Program-made: the position numbers and the translations under genes
Part shown: in pieces, positions 26,338 through 34,670 of the stretch
How positions within the stretch are numbered: position 1 is the first letter of the stretch
Layout: each line of letters starts with the position of its first letter
Assembly: GCF_028737315.1 (NCBI RefSeq)
Contig: NZ_JAQZAO010000003.1
Location: forward strand, 372,001 to 436,000
Length of the DNA: 64,000 nucleotides
Source: Actinomycetospora lemnae
GTDB lineage: Bacteria; Actinomycetota; Actinomycetes; Mycobacteriales; Pseudonocardiaceae
Reading direction: 5' to 3'
Notes under the pieces: generated by a model
Database searches by the model: none
What the model was told of the DNA's origin: nothing
What the model saw: only the letters and a program-made list of their open reading frames with translations

Positions 26338-26726
26338 GCGGCGACCGCGTCGCCGAGCACTATCGGTTGGTCAGTACCGATCCCGAGAAGCGCGCGGAGC
26401 TGGTGGCCGACCCGAAGGCGGCTCTCGCTGCGTACTTCGGCGCGATCGTCGACGGCGATTACCGCATCGAGGTCATCGAGCAGAGGCCGGACACGATCAC
26501 CGCGGTCGTCCCTGCTCCGCCCGAGCAGGAGGCCGACCTCCCCGCGCGACTCGCCGACGTCTCCGGGCGGGCCTACGACATGCTGCACACCACGGGGATC
26601 GCCGGATACCTCATCCCCGACGGCGCCCTCACGTGGGTGCTGCGCGACATGCGCGCCCTGTGGGCCCGAGGACCGGGCGCAGATGACGCCGGGGCCCCAG
26701 CCCCATCGTCCGAGGACCGGGAGTGA
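26334..26726 (+). CDS. NHLP-like small protein, 130 aa (paralogue of the preceding one)
   Basis: Starts at GTG 26334 in a GTGA overlap with the previous stop. Residues about 5-60 carry the same nitrile-hydratase-leader-like order as its neighbour: DPEKRAELVADPKAALAAYFG, then GDYRIEVIEQRPDTITAVVPAPP. The tail (SGRAYDMLHTTGIAGYLIPDGALTWVLRDMRALW) is alpha-helical and ends in a disordered Pro/Ala stretch. The 'ADPKAALA' and 'xDTixxVvPxPP' elements are the recognisable part. No maturation enzyme (YcaO, LanM or radical SAM) lies beside it. Context: between an acyl hydrolase and benzoylformate decarboxylase. Confidence 0.55.
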   Translation: MSGDRVAEHYRLVSTDPEKRAELVADPKAALAAYFGAIVDGDYRIEVIEQRPDTITAVVPAPPEQEADLPARLADVSGRAYDMLHTTGIAGYLIPDGALTWVLRDMRALWARGPGADDAGAPAPSSEDRE

Positions 26727-26732
26727 CACACG

Positions 26733-28316
26733 GTGAACGTTCGCGACGCGTTCTACGAGGTGCTCCGCGCCCACGGGATCCGCACCATCTTCGGCAACCC
26801 CGGGTCGAACGAGTTGCCCTTGCTGAGCAACCTGCCGGCCGACTTCCAGTACATCCACGCGCTGCAGGAGGGCGCAGCCATCGGGATGGCGGACGGCTAC
26901 GCCCGTGCCTCGGGCCAGCCGGCCCTGGTGAACCTGCACGCCGCGGCCGGCACCGGCAACGCGATGGGCAACCTCACCAACACCCAGGCCGGGCATGTCC
27001 CCGTCATCGTCACCTCCGGTCAGCAGGCTCGTCGTTACGCAGCCCTGGGGGCACTGTTGACCAACGTCGACGCGCCGACGCTGGCACGGCCGCTGGTGAA
27101 ATGGAGCAACGAGCCACTCCGCGCCGAAGACGTCCCGCACGCACTGTCGAGGGGCATCCTGCTCGCGAGATCGGCCCCGGCCGGGCCGGTCTACCTCTCA
27201 CTGCCGCTCGACGACTGGGACCACGATGTCGATGCCGGTGCCCTCGCGCAGCTCGAGATCCGGGCGGTCCACGGTGACCCCGTGCTGGCCGAGCCGTCGC
27301 TGGCGCTGATACGCAGCAGGCTGGCTGCAGCCTCGAACCCCGTCATGATCCTCGGGCCCGGCACCGACGACGCTGCCGGCTGGGACGGAGCAGCCCGGCT
27401 GGCCGAGAACCTCGCGCTGCCCGTGTACGTCGCACCCAGTCCGTCGCGCTGCCCGTTCCCCACCCGCCATCCGAACTACCGGGGCATCCTGCCCTCCGAC
27501 ATCCCTGGCGTCGCGAGCGCGCTCGACGGCCACGACCTCGCCATGGCCTTCGGTACCGCGATCTTCCGATACCACGTCTTCGCTGACGGCGACTACCTCC
27601 CCGCGGGCACCGAGCTCTGGACCGTCACGTCGGACCCCGACGAAGCGGCCCGCAGCCCCGTCGGTCGCGCTCTGATCGGCAACCCGTCCGATGCCCTCAC
27701 CCGGCTCGCCGACACGACCCCCTCCGGCGAGCGGGCGCCCCTCGCTGCTCTCGCCCGGCCCCGGCCGCTCGACGAACCAGGTCCCGCCTTCAGCGCCGAG
27801 GCCATCATCGACGCGCTCGACGCCGCCAAGGACGAGAGCACCGTGATCGCGCACGAGTGGACCTCGGTGGACACCACCTGGGACCGGTTCGATCTCTCCC
27901 GTCCGGGCAGCCTCTTCTTCCCCGACGCGGGAGCGCTCGGATGGGGCCTTCCCGCAGCGATCGGCCTGCAGCTGGGGGACCCGTCGCGGCGCGTGCTGTC
28001 CGTCCTCGGTGACGGCGCGTTGCACTACACCGTGAGCGCGCTCTGGACCGCCGCGCACTACCGCGTACCGGTCGTGTTCGTCGTCGCCCGCAACCGCGAG
28101 TACGCCGCCTTGAAGAACTTCGCCCAGGTGATGCAGTTCGAGAACGTTCCCGCCCTCGACCTCCCCGACATCGACATCACCGACATCGCTGCCGGATACG
28201 GAGTACCCGCGACCCGCGCCACGAGCCTCACCCAACTCACCACCGCCGTGAAGGAAGCCCTGTCCGCCGACGGCCCTCGCCTGGTCGAGGTCCCCCAGCA
28301 GCGCCTGTCCACCTGA
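26733..28316 (+). CDS. mdlC: Benzoylformate decarboxylase (ThDP-dependent)
   Basis: A protein of 527 residues, matching the known enzyme, which decarboxylates phenylglyoxylate to benzaldehyde in mandelate degradation. GTG 26733 is the start. Active-site residues of the Pseudomonas enzyme are found in register: Ser25 in FGNPGSNELP, the ThDP Glu46 in LQEGAAIGMADGYAR, His69 in LVNLHAAAGTGNAMG, and His281 in FRYHVF. The ThDP/Mg motif GDGALHYTVSALWTAAHYRVPVVFVVARN is intact. It is the last gene of the operon 22788-28316; a mandelate-like or other 2-oxo-aryl acid is the probable substrate class. Confidence 0.88.
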   Translation: MNVRDAFYEVLRAHGIRTIFGNPGSNELPLLSNLPADFQYIHALQEGAAIGMADGYARASGQPALVNLHAAAGTGNAMGNLTNTQAGHVPVIVTSGQQARRYAALGALLTNVDAPTLARPLVKWSNEPLRAEDVPHALSRGILLARSAPAGPVYLSLPLDDWDHDVDAGALAQLEIRAVHGDPVLAEPSLALIRSRLAAASNPVMILGPGTDDAAGWDGAARLAENLALPVYVAPSPSRCPFPTRHPNYRGILPSDIPGVASALDGHDLAMAFGTAIFRYHVFADGDYLPAGTELWTVTSDPDEAARSPVGRALIGNPSDALTRLADTTPSGERAPLAALARPRPLDEPGPAFSAEAIIDALDAAKDESTVIAHEWTSVDTTWDRFDLSRPGSLFFPDAGALGWGLPAAIGLQLGDPSRRVLSVLGDGALHYTVSALWTAAHYRVPVVFVVARNREYAALKNFAQVMQFENVPALDLPDIDITDIAAGYGVPATRATSLTQLTTAVKEALSADGPRLVEVPQQRLST

Positions 28317-28550
28317 GTCGCCCTCGCCAGGTGACCTCGACGCACGTCGCAGCGAGCGGCTGGCTTCTGGGAGGTCCACTCCGACAGTCCTTCAGCAGGC
28401 GACGGACACGGCTCGAAGGCGGCGACCTCTCAACCGGTCGGGGCCGGCGCGAACGATCTTCCTGGGCGAGAACGTCAGGAGTAAGCGTGCCCCGGAACGA
28501 TCTGGAGTCACATCGAAGATCGCTCCACGGTGCGTGACCAGCGGAAAGAG
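28317..28550. other. Intergenic region between decarboxylase and tRNA fragment, nothing seen
   Basis: No supported gene or strong hairpin. This should be the original chromosomal flank on the 3' side of the tRNA-Lys attachment core. Confidence 0.4.
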
Positions 28551-28596
28551 TGCGCCGTCAGGGACTCGAACCCCGAACCCAGTGGACAAGAGTCAC
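28551..28596 (-). other. 3' half of a tRNA-Lys(CTT) gene: probable attachment-site remnant
   Basis: On the minus strand the segment shows the anticodon-loop CTCTT (28585-28592), a variable region, a T-stem CGGGG pairing with CCCTG around the T-loop TTCGAGT, and the acceptor strand ACGGCGC plus discriminator A ending at 28551. This is the sequence pattern of actinobacterial tRNA-Lys(CTT) from anticodon to 3' end. No D-arm or 5' acceptor strand can be found upstream, so it is not a functional tRNA. Such 3' fragments are left at the distal end of elements integrated into tRNA genes. Its polarity puts the element on the right (above 28596) and native DNA on the left. Confidence 0.65.
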
Positions 28597-28758
28597 GGTG
28601 GTTGTGGTGAAGCCTGCTGCTCGTTCGTGCTGGTCAGCAACGGTGCTGCTCAGCATCGATCGTTAGCGATGGTGTGTCAGTGAGGAACGTGATCTGGCAT
28701 AAGCGGACACCTAAGCGGCCGGTCTCGCGCCTCGTCGTAACGACTTCTCACCCTGGCT

Positions 28759-29190
28759 GTGCGCGAGGTACTCGCCCGGGAAACCGTGCAGGACACCCCG
28801 CCGGCGGACCTGCTCTTCGAGCTGGAGCGCTCGGCGCCGAGCTTGAGGAGGTCAGCGGCGATCCACACCGCCGCCTTGGGGCGGGAGATGATGACGGCAC
28901 TCGCACCTCGCGTGTTGGACCCTGGCCGAGGGCAACCCGGTCTCGCTCGACGGCGGGTAAGTGGAGCTGTTCGCCGAAGCCCTGCCGACCACGACGCCAG
29001 GGCGGCCAACGAGGCCCAGACACCCTCCTCGGCGCCGCCGCCGACGCCTCGGGCGGCGAGGTGCTCCCTCGGGAGTCGGTGCCCGACAACGTCGGCACCG
29101 ACAGCGCCGCGGGCATCACCCGTCTCCCGCGATCGACGATGTCCTCACCGCGTCCGGCGACCTCAACCGGCGTTTGAAACGCCGGCCACG
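28759..29190 (+). pseudogene. Decayed gene, several frameshifts, identity unknown
   Basis: Protein-like pieces occur in successive but different frames: LLFELERSAPSLRRSAAIHTAALGREMMTALAPRVL, then TLAEGNPVSLDGG ended by a stop, then VELFAEALADH-like text, then GGEVLPRESVPDNVGTDSAAGITRLP, then AIDDVLTASGDLNRRLKRR. The order and density of these fragments suggest one ancestral gene with at least three indels. I cannot name the family. Confidence 0.35.
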
Positions 29191-30030
29191 TTGTAACGCT
29201 TGCAGGGTTGTCCAACTAGTCCACGACGGCAGCCGTCAAACGGACAGCTGCGGCTATCACGTGATACGGGATTGATGACGTCGGGGTGGAATTGTTGGCC
29301 GCCCCTGAAAGCAGAGTCATCCATGCAGTACTCGCAAAAGCGTCAGCCGCTGCGATGATCGCCATCAACCCTTACGCGCTAGGCGGAACAACGGAAATCC
29401 CGACGGAACATGGCACGAATCCAAGTCTTGTGGTGCCGCTTCGATTGAGGAGTTGTCGGAACGTTGGTAGTGGCCGGGTCGCTTCCAAGAATCTGCGACC
29501 TCGCGACGACCCGAGTCGAAGAGCTGCGGGACGCCAACGAGCACCTGAGAGCATTCGGAACGAGATTCTCGATCTGTCGGGTACCCAAGGGGCTCGTGCT
29601 GTTGGACGGGGCTGCCTCGGCCGGGGCAGGTGCGCGACGAGATCCGGCGAAATGCCGAGGTCGTCGCTCTCCTCGCACACGGTCCGGGACTTCGTCGTCG
29701 CGCCCGTCATCACCGCCTCTGCCGCCCTGCTGGGAGTGCATGTGCCCTTGTCGCCGAACGCGGTGAATCGGAGGGGTGATGAGGCGCGTCCTCGAATAGA
29801 TCGAATTGCGGACGTTCTCACGGTGGGGCTCGACCACATATCCGACCTCGAGGGCGGGCTCGACCAGACCGACCGCTCGCAGTCAAGCTATGGCGCAGGT
29901 CGAACGGCAGGACCAGAGGGCGAATGACCGATCATGCGCCGGCTCGTGCTCGCGCAAGCGATGGCTCACCCCGATGCCGACGTAAGGTGACAGTTCCGCA
30001 GGTGGTCGTTGACCGACCGCGCTGGTGCAA
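29191..30030. other. Non-coding or decayed stretch of lower GC
   Basis: About 840 bases with visibly more A/T than the surroundings. A 213-codon frame at 29286-29927 exists, but protein-like text shifts between frames (for instance LPRICDLATTRVEELRDANEHLRAF in another frame), so no intact gene can be supported. Composition and decay fit imported DNA at an island edge. Confidence 0.4.
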
Positions 30031-30053
30031 GAGCAAGTGGCGTCCACTTGCTC
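30031..30053. terminator. Perfect 10-bp hairpin directly after the IS110 transposase stop
   Basis: GAGCAAGTGG (30031-30040), CGT loop, CCACTTGCTC (30044-30053). It begins one base past the transposase stop codon (30054-30056 on the minus strand). It could stop transcription of the element or mark its right end; there is no T-run on the minus-strand side. Confidence 0.45.
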
Positions 30054-31112
30054 CTATGTCAACGTGGTTGTCAGGCGACGGTGCGAGGCTCGGGGCGTGT
30101 GCTGTAGGTCGGCCTGGAGCGCTCGGTAGACGACGTCGGAGAGGCGTCGTTTGAGGACTCTGATCGACTCGAGCTTGGAGTCGCCGGCAGCTCGCCGGCG
30201 TTCGAGGAACGCGATGGCCTCGGGGTGGTAGTGGGCCTGGGTGATGGCGATGCGGTGGACTGCGGCGTTGAGCTGGCGGTTGCCGACGCGGCTAAGCCGG
30301 TGGCGGGCCCGGTTGGAGGACCAGACAGGTACCGGGGCGGTCCCGTTGTGGCGGGCGAAGGCGTGCCGGGACCGGAACCGGTCGACGCCGGCGGTCTCAC
30401 CGACGATCTTGGCCGCGGTCAGGGTGGCGCATCCACAGAGTTCGAGCAGCGTGGGTGCCACCTGGGCCACGAGCTCGCTGAGCTCGCGGTCGAGTTCGGC
30501 GATCTGGCCACTGAGCTCGCGACAGCGTTCGACCAGGGTGCGGGCCAGGCGGGCCACCAGGCCGGCCAGGTCCTTGAGGCGTTCGGTGACGGTGGCCAGG
30601 TTCTTCGGCCGCCAGAGGCTACGAGCCGGCGGGGCCCAGGACGGGTCGAGCTCGTGGAGGTGCCAGCGCAGCCGGTTGATCACTCGGGTCCGTTCAGCGA
30701 CGAGGTCGTCTCGGTGATCGGCGAGTAGGCGGACCTCGCGGGCGGGCCCGTCGAGGCGGGCGGTGGGCAGGTCAGGTTCGCGCAGCACCGCGCGGGCGAC
30801 GGCGAGGGCGTCGATGGGGTCGGACTTGCCGTAGGTGCGGGCGCTGTCGCGGGTCTGCGCCATCAGCTTGGGCGGCACCCGGACCAGGCTCTCGCCGGCG
30901 GCCAGGAGGTCGTGCTCGAGTCGGCGAGACAGGTGAAGGCAGTCTTCCACCGCCCACTGGCGCTGGTCACCGAACTGCTCGGCCCAGGTGAGCATCGCGA
31001 GGTGATCGGATGTGGTCGCGGTCAGGGTGCGTTCGCCGAGCTTGCGACCAGCATGATCGACCGCGACGACGGTGTGGCTGCGCTTGTGAGCATCGATCCC
31101 GAGAACCACCAT
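30054..31112 (-). CDS. IS110-family transposase (intact)
   Basis: A protein of 352 residues from ATG 31110-31112 behind GAAGGGAGA. The N-terminal DEDD RuvC-like domain is visible (VVLGIDAHKRSHTVVAVD, WAVEDCLHLSRRLEHDL, TYGKSDPIDALAVAR). The C-terminal Tnp domain follows, with LCGCATLTAAKIVGETAGVDRFRS and GTAPVPVWSSNRARHRLSRVGNRQLNAAVHRIA containing the candidate catalytic Ser. IS110 recombinases use a serine in this domain and an element-encoded bridge RNA. The non-coding stretch upstream is conserved with the second IS110 copy at 59.7 kb. The element lies in the decayed region between the tRNA scar and the eCIS genes. Confidence 0.92.
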   Translation of the reverse strand: MVVLGIDAHKRSHTVVAVDHAGRKLGERTLTATTSDHLAMLTWAEQFGDQRQWAVEDCLHLSRRLEHDLLAAGESLVRVPPKLMAQTRDSARTYGKSDPIDALAVARAVLREPDLPTARLDGPAREVRLLADHRDDLVAERTRVINRLRWHLHELDPSWAPPARSLWRPKNLATVTERLKDLAGLVARLARTLVERCRELSGQIAELDRELSELVAQVAPTLLELCGCATLTAAKIVGETAGVDRFRSRHAFARHNGTAPVPVWSSNRARHRLSRVGNRQLNAAVHRIAITQAHYHPEAIAFLERRRAAGDSKLESIRVLKRRLSDVVYRALQADLQHTPRASHRRLTTTLT

Positions 31113-31222
31113 GGGCGGGTCTCCCTTCGGCTGTCCTGGAGGGCGGCAGGACCGGCCGGCGGGCATAGCTCAGTGGGGGCGGTGCCACGCTCCTATCAAG
31201 CCACGCCGGTCGGTCCGACGGA
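31113..31222 (-). ncRNA. Candidate IS110 bridge RNA region, copy 1
   Basis: The about 110 bases upstream of this transposase, read on the minus strand, align closely with those upstream of the IS110 gene at 59764. Shared blocks include GGACCG(A/G)CCGGCGTG, GATAGGAGCGTGGC and CGCCCCCACTGA at the same distance from the start codon (85 versus 88 bases). In IS110-type elements this non-coding end encodes the bridge RNA that guides target choice. The assignment is by position and conservation only; loops were not folded, and the true 5' limit may lie further out. Confidence 0.35.
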
Positions 31223-31352
31223 CTCGACCGGCCGCACAAGCGGACTAAGCCTCAGGCGGGCACAGAGTGGTGGAGCGAGCCGGTCGGGTCGGTGATTACC
31301 CTGGCACTGAGCAGAGTGGTGTACCGACCGCGCTGACCGGCGTGGCGACGTC

Positions 31353-32702
31353 GTGTAGGGCGGCCACCGCGTGATCCTTCGAACTGAGTTCCCGCTCAAG
31401 ATCGGAGAGATCCACGCGATGGCCGCGGCCCCGAGTATCGACCCCACCGAGTTCCTGCACGAGCACCTGGCCCAGGCGAGTCCGGACCTGCTGCGTTCGC
31501 TGCTCACCACGATGATCGACACACTGATGTCGGCCGAGGCCGACGCGGTGTGCGGCGCCGGGCACGGCGAACGCAGCGAGCACCGGGTGAATCACCGCAA
31601 CGGCTACCGGCACCGCGACTTCGACACCCGGGTGGGCACGCTGGACGTGGCGATCCCGAAGCTGCGCCGGGAGACTTACTTTCCGGAGTGGCTGCTCGAG
31701 CGTCGCCGCCGCGCCGAGGCCGCGCTGACCAGCGTGGTGGCCACCTGCTACCTGCTCGGGGTGAGCACGCGGCGCATGGAGCGCCTCGTCGAGAGCCTCG
31801 GTATCACCCGACTGTCGAAGTCCCAGGTCAGCACCATGGCCGCCGACCTCGACGAGCAGGTCGCGGCGTTCCGCACCCGCCCGCTGGATGCCGGCCCGTA
31901 CCTGTTCGTGGCCGCCGACGCGCTCGTGCTCAAGGTCCGCGAAGCCGGCCGGGTGGTCAACGTGCACGCCCTGATCGCTACCGGGGTCAACGCCGACGGG
32001 CACCGCGAGCTGCTCGGGCTGCAGGTCTCCAGCGCCGAGGACGGCGCCGGCTGGCTGGCGTTCTTCCGCGATCTGGTCGCCCGCGGCCTGGGCGGGGTCG
32101 GGCTGGTCACCAGCGACGCCCACGCCGGGCTGGTCGAGGCCATCGGCGCGACGTTGCCCGGCGCGGCCTGGCAGCGCTGCCGCACCCACTACGCGGCCAA
32201 CCTCATGGCCGTAACCCCCAAGAGCAGCTGGCCGTGGGTCAAGACCCTGCTGCACTCGGTCTACGACCAGCCCGACGCCGCGGCGGTGCACGCCCAGTTC
32301 GACCGCGTCCTCGACGCCCTCGAGCACAAGCTTCCCCAGGTCGCCGACCACCTCGACCGCGCGCGCGGCGACGTGCTGGCCTTCACCGTGTTCCCCCGGC
32401 GAGATCTGGCGACAGATCTGGTCGAACAACCCCCAGGAACGGCTCAACCGCGAGATCCGCCGGCGCACCGACGTGGTCGCCATCTTCCCCGACCGCGACG
32501 CAGTGATCCGCCTGGTCGGCGCCGTGCTCGCCGAACAACACGACGAATGGGCCGAAGGCCGCCGCTACCTCGGCCTCGACGCCCTCGCCCGAGCCCGCGC
32601 CGCCATCACCACCCCCGACACCGCCGAAGGGGCCAACACCGACATCGTCCCAGCGCTGAGCGCCTAACCCACAACAACAGGATCACGCGACCGCGCTACA
32701 CC
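31353..32702 (+). mobile_element. IS256-family insertion sequence (inactive)
   Basis: Imperfect terminal inverted repeats bound the element. The left end starts GTGTAGGGCGG at 31353 and runs through CGCGTGATCCT to 31379. The right end, read inward on the minus strand, starts GTGTAGCGCGG near 32702 and runs through CGCGTGATCCT to about 32679. One transposase gene fills the element. No obvious target duplication was recognised by eye. It sits between an IS110 copy and the first eCIS-linked gene. Confidence 0.7.
31419..32667 (+). pseudogene. IS256-family transposase, single-base frameshift
   Basis: The first frame runs from ATG 31419 (GGAGAG upstream) with the IS256 pattern HRNGYRHRDFDTRVGTLDVAIPKLR, the first catalytic Asp (FVAADALVLKV) and the second (LVTSDAHAGLVEAI). 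At the C-run 32394-32398 an extra base shifts the frame. The expected continuation (EIWRQIWSNNPQERLNREI, then RRTDVVAIFPDRDAVIRLV) is found in the +1 frame and ends at 32667. The third catalytic residue, the Glu of the DDE triad, lies behind the shift, so the protein as read would be inactive. A base-calling error in the C-run is possible. Confidence 0.85.
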
Positions 32703-32989
32703 ACGCCCCTGGGCTTGACCCAAGAGCAAGGGGGCCGGGTCGATCATGTCCGCAACGGCTGCTCGAGGCGCTCGCGACGACACGCCCGATAGGTGCTCGC
32801 ACGTTCGCCTGATCCCCGGCTCTACGTCGGTCCTGTTCACTCGCTCACGACGTCGCCAGAGCACGAGGCCCGAGACGAGTTCCCGAGGATCACGGTGATC
32901 AGCGGCCCGACCAGCGCCAGGACCAGGCGCTCCGAGCCCGTACCCGCGTCCGCCGCCGTTGCGCCGACGATCATGTCCCTATGCCGCCG
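32703..32989. other. Intergenic region between IS256 and the eCIS locus, nothing supported
   Basis: About 290 bases downstream of both the IS256 end and the minus-strand gene 32990-33934. Frames here are shadows; no clear terminator hairpin was recognised. Confidence 0.35.
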
Positions 32990-33934
32990 TCATCTGTCCC
33001 CTGTGATGCCACCCCTAGCGGCGTCGTCGTCAGGTGCCGCCGCGGCGCCGAGACCTGCGGCCGCTCCCACACCACCTGCCGCTGCGCCACCACCGCCCGT
33101 CGCTCTGCCGCCGTCTGTCCCTCCTTTGAGCAGGTCGGCGACCGGATCGGCGAGCAGCACTGCGCACGGACCGGCCGGGCTCGCATCGGCCAGGCACGCC
33201 CGGTACGCCTGTCGACCCTCCAGAATCGCGATGGCCTGCCACAACTGGTAAAGCCCCACGGTGGCTTGCCGCACGAGATCGACGTATATGTCGATATCGG
33301 CGAAGCCTCGGTGGATGTGATCGAGGCGCCAGCCGGCAACCAGGGCACGAGCATAGAGGCGCGCGAGGTCGGGACTCGGCGCGGCGAGGTCCGATTTGAG
33401 GGCAGCGATCTCGTCCTCCACGTCCTTCACCCGCCGGGGGAGGTCGTCGATCTCCTCGAGCAGTGCTTCGACGAGCGATTGCCGCTGCTCGGCCTGGACC
33501 CGGAGATCGTGGACGCGGCCGGCGAGCGAGGCCGCGGTCTCGCCTTTCTCCTTCGTGGTATCGGGCTTGCAGTCCGGGACCGAGGGCGCGTGGTCCGGCT
33601 TTGCGCACTCGTTCAGCCGTTTCGCGGTGGACGTCCAGGCGGTGTCGAGGCGCTTCTTGGCGTCCGCCTCGAGCTTGCACCCCACGTCCTTCGTCACGGC
33701 CTCCAGGTCGCTGCGGGCAGCGCCGATCGCCACGTCGGCAGCGGTCCACGCCTCGCTGTAGGCGGCTCGCGCGGCCTCGTAGCGCGTGCTGAGGTCGGCG
33801 AGGTCGCCCTTCTTCTCCCCGGCCACTTCCGCCTGCCGCTCGGCGCGTCGGATCCAGCAGGACAGCCGCGCGAGCTCCGACGGTGTGTCGTCCTTGTCGC
33901 CGGCGGACTGGTCGGCCTTCTCGTCCGCGTTCAT
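32990..33934 (-). CDS. Cys-containing coiled-coil protein divergent from the eCIS operon
   Basis: A protein of 314 residues starting ATG 33932-33934. Most of it is predicted helical: long charged Ala/Glu/Lys/Arg stretches with heptad spacing (AERQAEVAGEKKGDLADLSTRYEAARAAY; LVEALLEEIDDLPRRVKDVEDEIAALKSDLA). The last about 40 residues are Gly/Ala-rich. Several isolated Cys residues (in LSCWIRR, VGCKLE, LNECAK, VPDCKPD, YRACLAD, GPCAVLL) are unusual for a cytoplasmic coiled coil. No signal peptide. It starts 142 bp from the first eCIS structural gene on the opposite strand, so shared regulation is likely. Role unknown; a regulator or sheath/tube accessory is possible. Confidence 0.65.
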   Translation of the reverse strand: MNADEKADQSAGDKDDTPSELARLSCWIRRAERQAEVAGEKKGDLADLSTRYEAARAAYSEAWTAADVAIGAARSDLEAVTKDVGCKLEADAKKRLDTAWTSTAKRLNECAKPDHAPSVPDCKPDTTKEKGETAASLAGRVHDLRVQAEQRQSLVEALLEEIDDLPRRVKDVEDEIAALKSDLAAPSPDLARLYARALVAGWRLDHIHRGFADIDIYVDLVRQATVGLYQLWQAIAILEGRQAYRACLADASPAGPCAVLLADPVADLLKGGTDGGRATGGGGAAAGGVGAAAGLGAAAAPDDDAARGGITGDR

Positions 33935-34076
33935 CTGCAGACCTCCTCGCGTCGCGGAGACGCGACCGTGGCGTAACGGACGTCACGCGACCGTTGCACC
34001 GCGCTCGTGCTCGAGGCGCGACCCGGTGGGGAGCGCGCGACGGGACCGTGACGCCGCCCTCCCCACGCTGCGCGAC

Positions 34077-34670
34077 ATGGCTGGTCATGCCGCTCTCGCC
34101 GCGACGATGCGCAGCATCGTCGAGCTGCTCGACCGCCGGTTCCGCGCCACGATTCCGCCCGGCGACCGTCGGCCTTCAGTGGTCATGGTCGGGACCGCCG
34201 ACCTCGAAGCGGTCGGCACGCCGGGCGCACAGATCGCTTTCCCGGCGGTGTCCGTGTACTGCTACCGCATCTCGGTGGATCGGGAGACACGACCGGGTTG
34301 GTCGGCGGTCGCGGCTGCCGACGGCATTCCGCGCATCCCTCTCCGGATGCACCTGCTGCTCACCGCATGGGACGACTTCGTCGAGAACGAGCTGCGCTGG
34401 CTGGGGCTGACGGCGAGCGTGCTGGAAGCCGAGAACCTGCTCCAGGGCCCGACCCTGCACCCCGACGGCGGCTTCGCGGCCGAGGAGAGCCTGCAGATCG
34501 TTCCCGACGACATGGCGCTCGAATCGATGAGCGAGGCCTTCCAGGCCCTGACCGCCGATTTCCGGACCTATCTGCTGTACCAGGTGCGGGTGGTGGTGAT
34601 CGAGGGGGCCGGCGACGACGATGGCGGTGCCGTCACCACGGTCGCCGCCCGGGCGCAGGCGCTGCGATGA
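34077..34670 (+). CDS. eCIS cap/terminator protein, Pvc16-type (DUF4255)
   Basis: A protein of 197 residues. It matches the Pvc16 N-terminal (DUF4255) pattern: MRSIVELLDRRFRATIPPGDRRPSVVMVGTADLEAV, FPAVSVYCYRISVDRETRPG, IPRIPLRMHLLLTAWDDFVENELRWLGLTASVLEAENLLQGPTL, SLQIVPDDMALESMSEAFQAL. In the Photorhabdus PVC and Serratia Afp particles this family caps the end of the tube/sheath and sets length. It opens the rightward eCIS operon and its stop overlaps the next start (ATGA). The upstream 142 bp must carry the operon promoter. Confidence 0.85.
   Translation: MAGHAALAATMRSIVELLDRRFRATIPPGDRRPSVVMVGTADLEAVGTPGAQIAFPAVSVYCYRISVDRETRPGWSAVAAADGIPRIPLRMHLLLTAWDDFVENELRWLGLTASVLEAENLLQGPTLHPDGGFAAEESLQIVPDDMALESMSEAFQALTADFRTYLLYQVRVVVIEGAGDDDGGAVTTVAARAQALR

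Noticed and set aside
28551-28596. Intact tRNA gene
   Set aside because: Only the half from the anticodon to the 3' end is present; no D-arm or 5' acceptor strand exists on the upstream side.
29286-29927. 213-codon plus-strand frame in the decayed belt
   Set aside because: Protein-like text changes frame within it and the composition is not uniform; no family features.
33935-34076. Operator palindrome GCGTAACG...CGTCACGC in the eCIS promoter region
   Set aside because: Arms match only imperfectly, and similar GC-rich half-sites are expected by chance; no consensus promoter boxes could be fixed around it.
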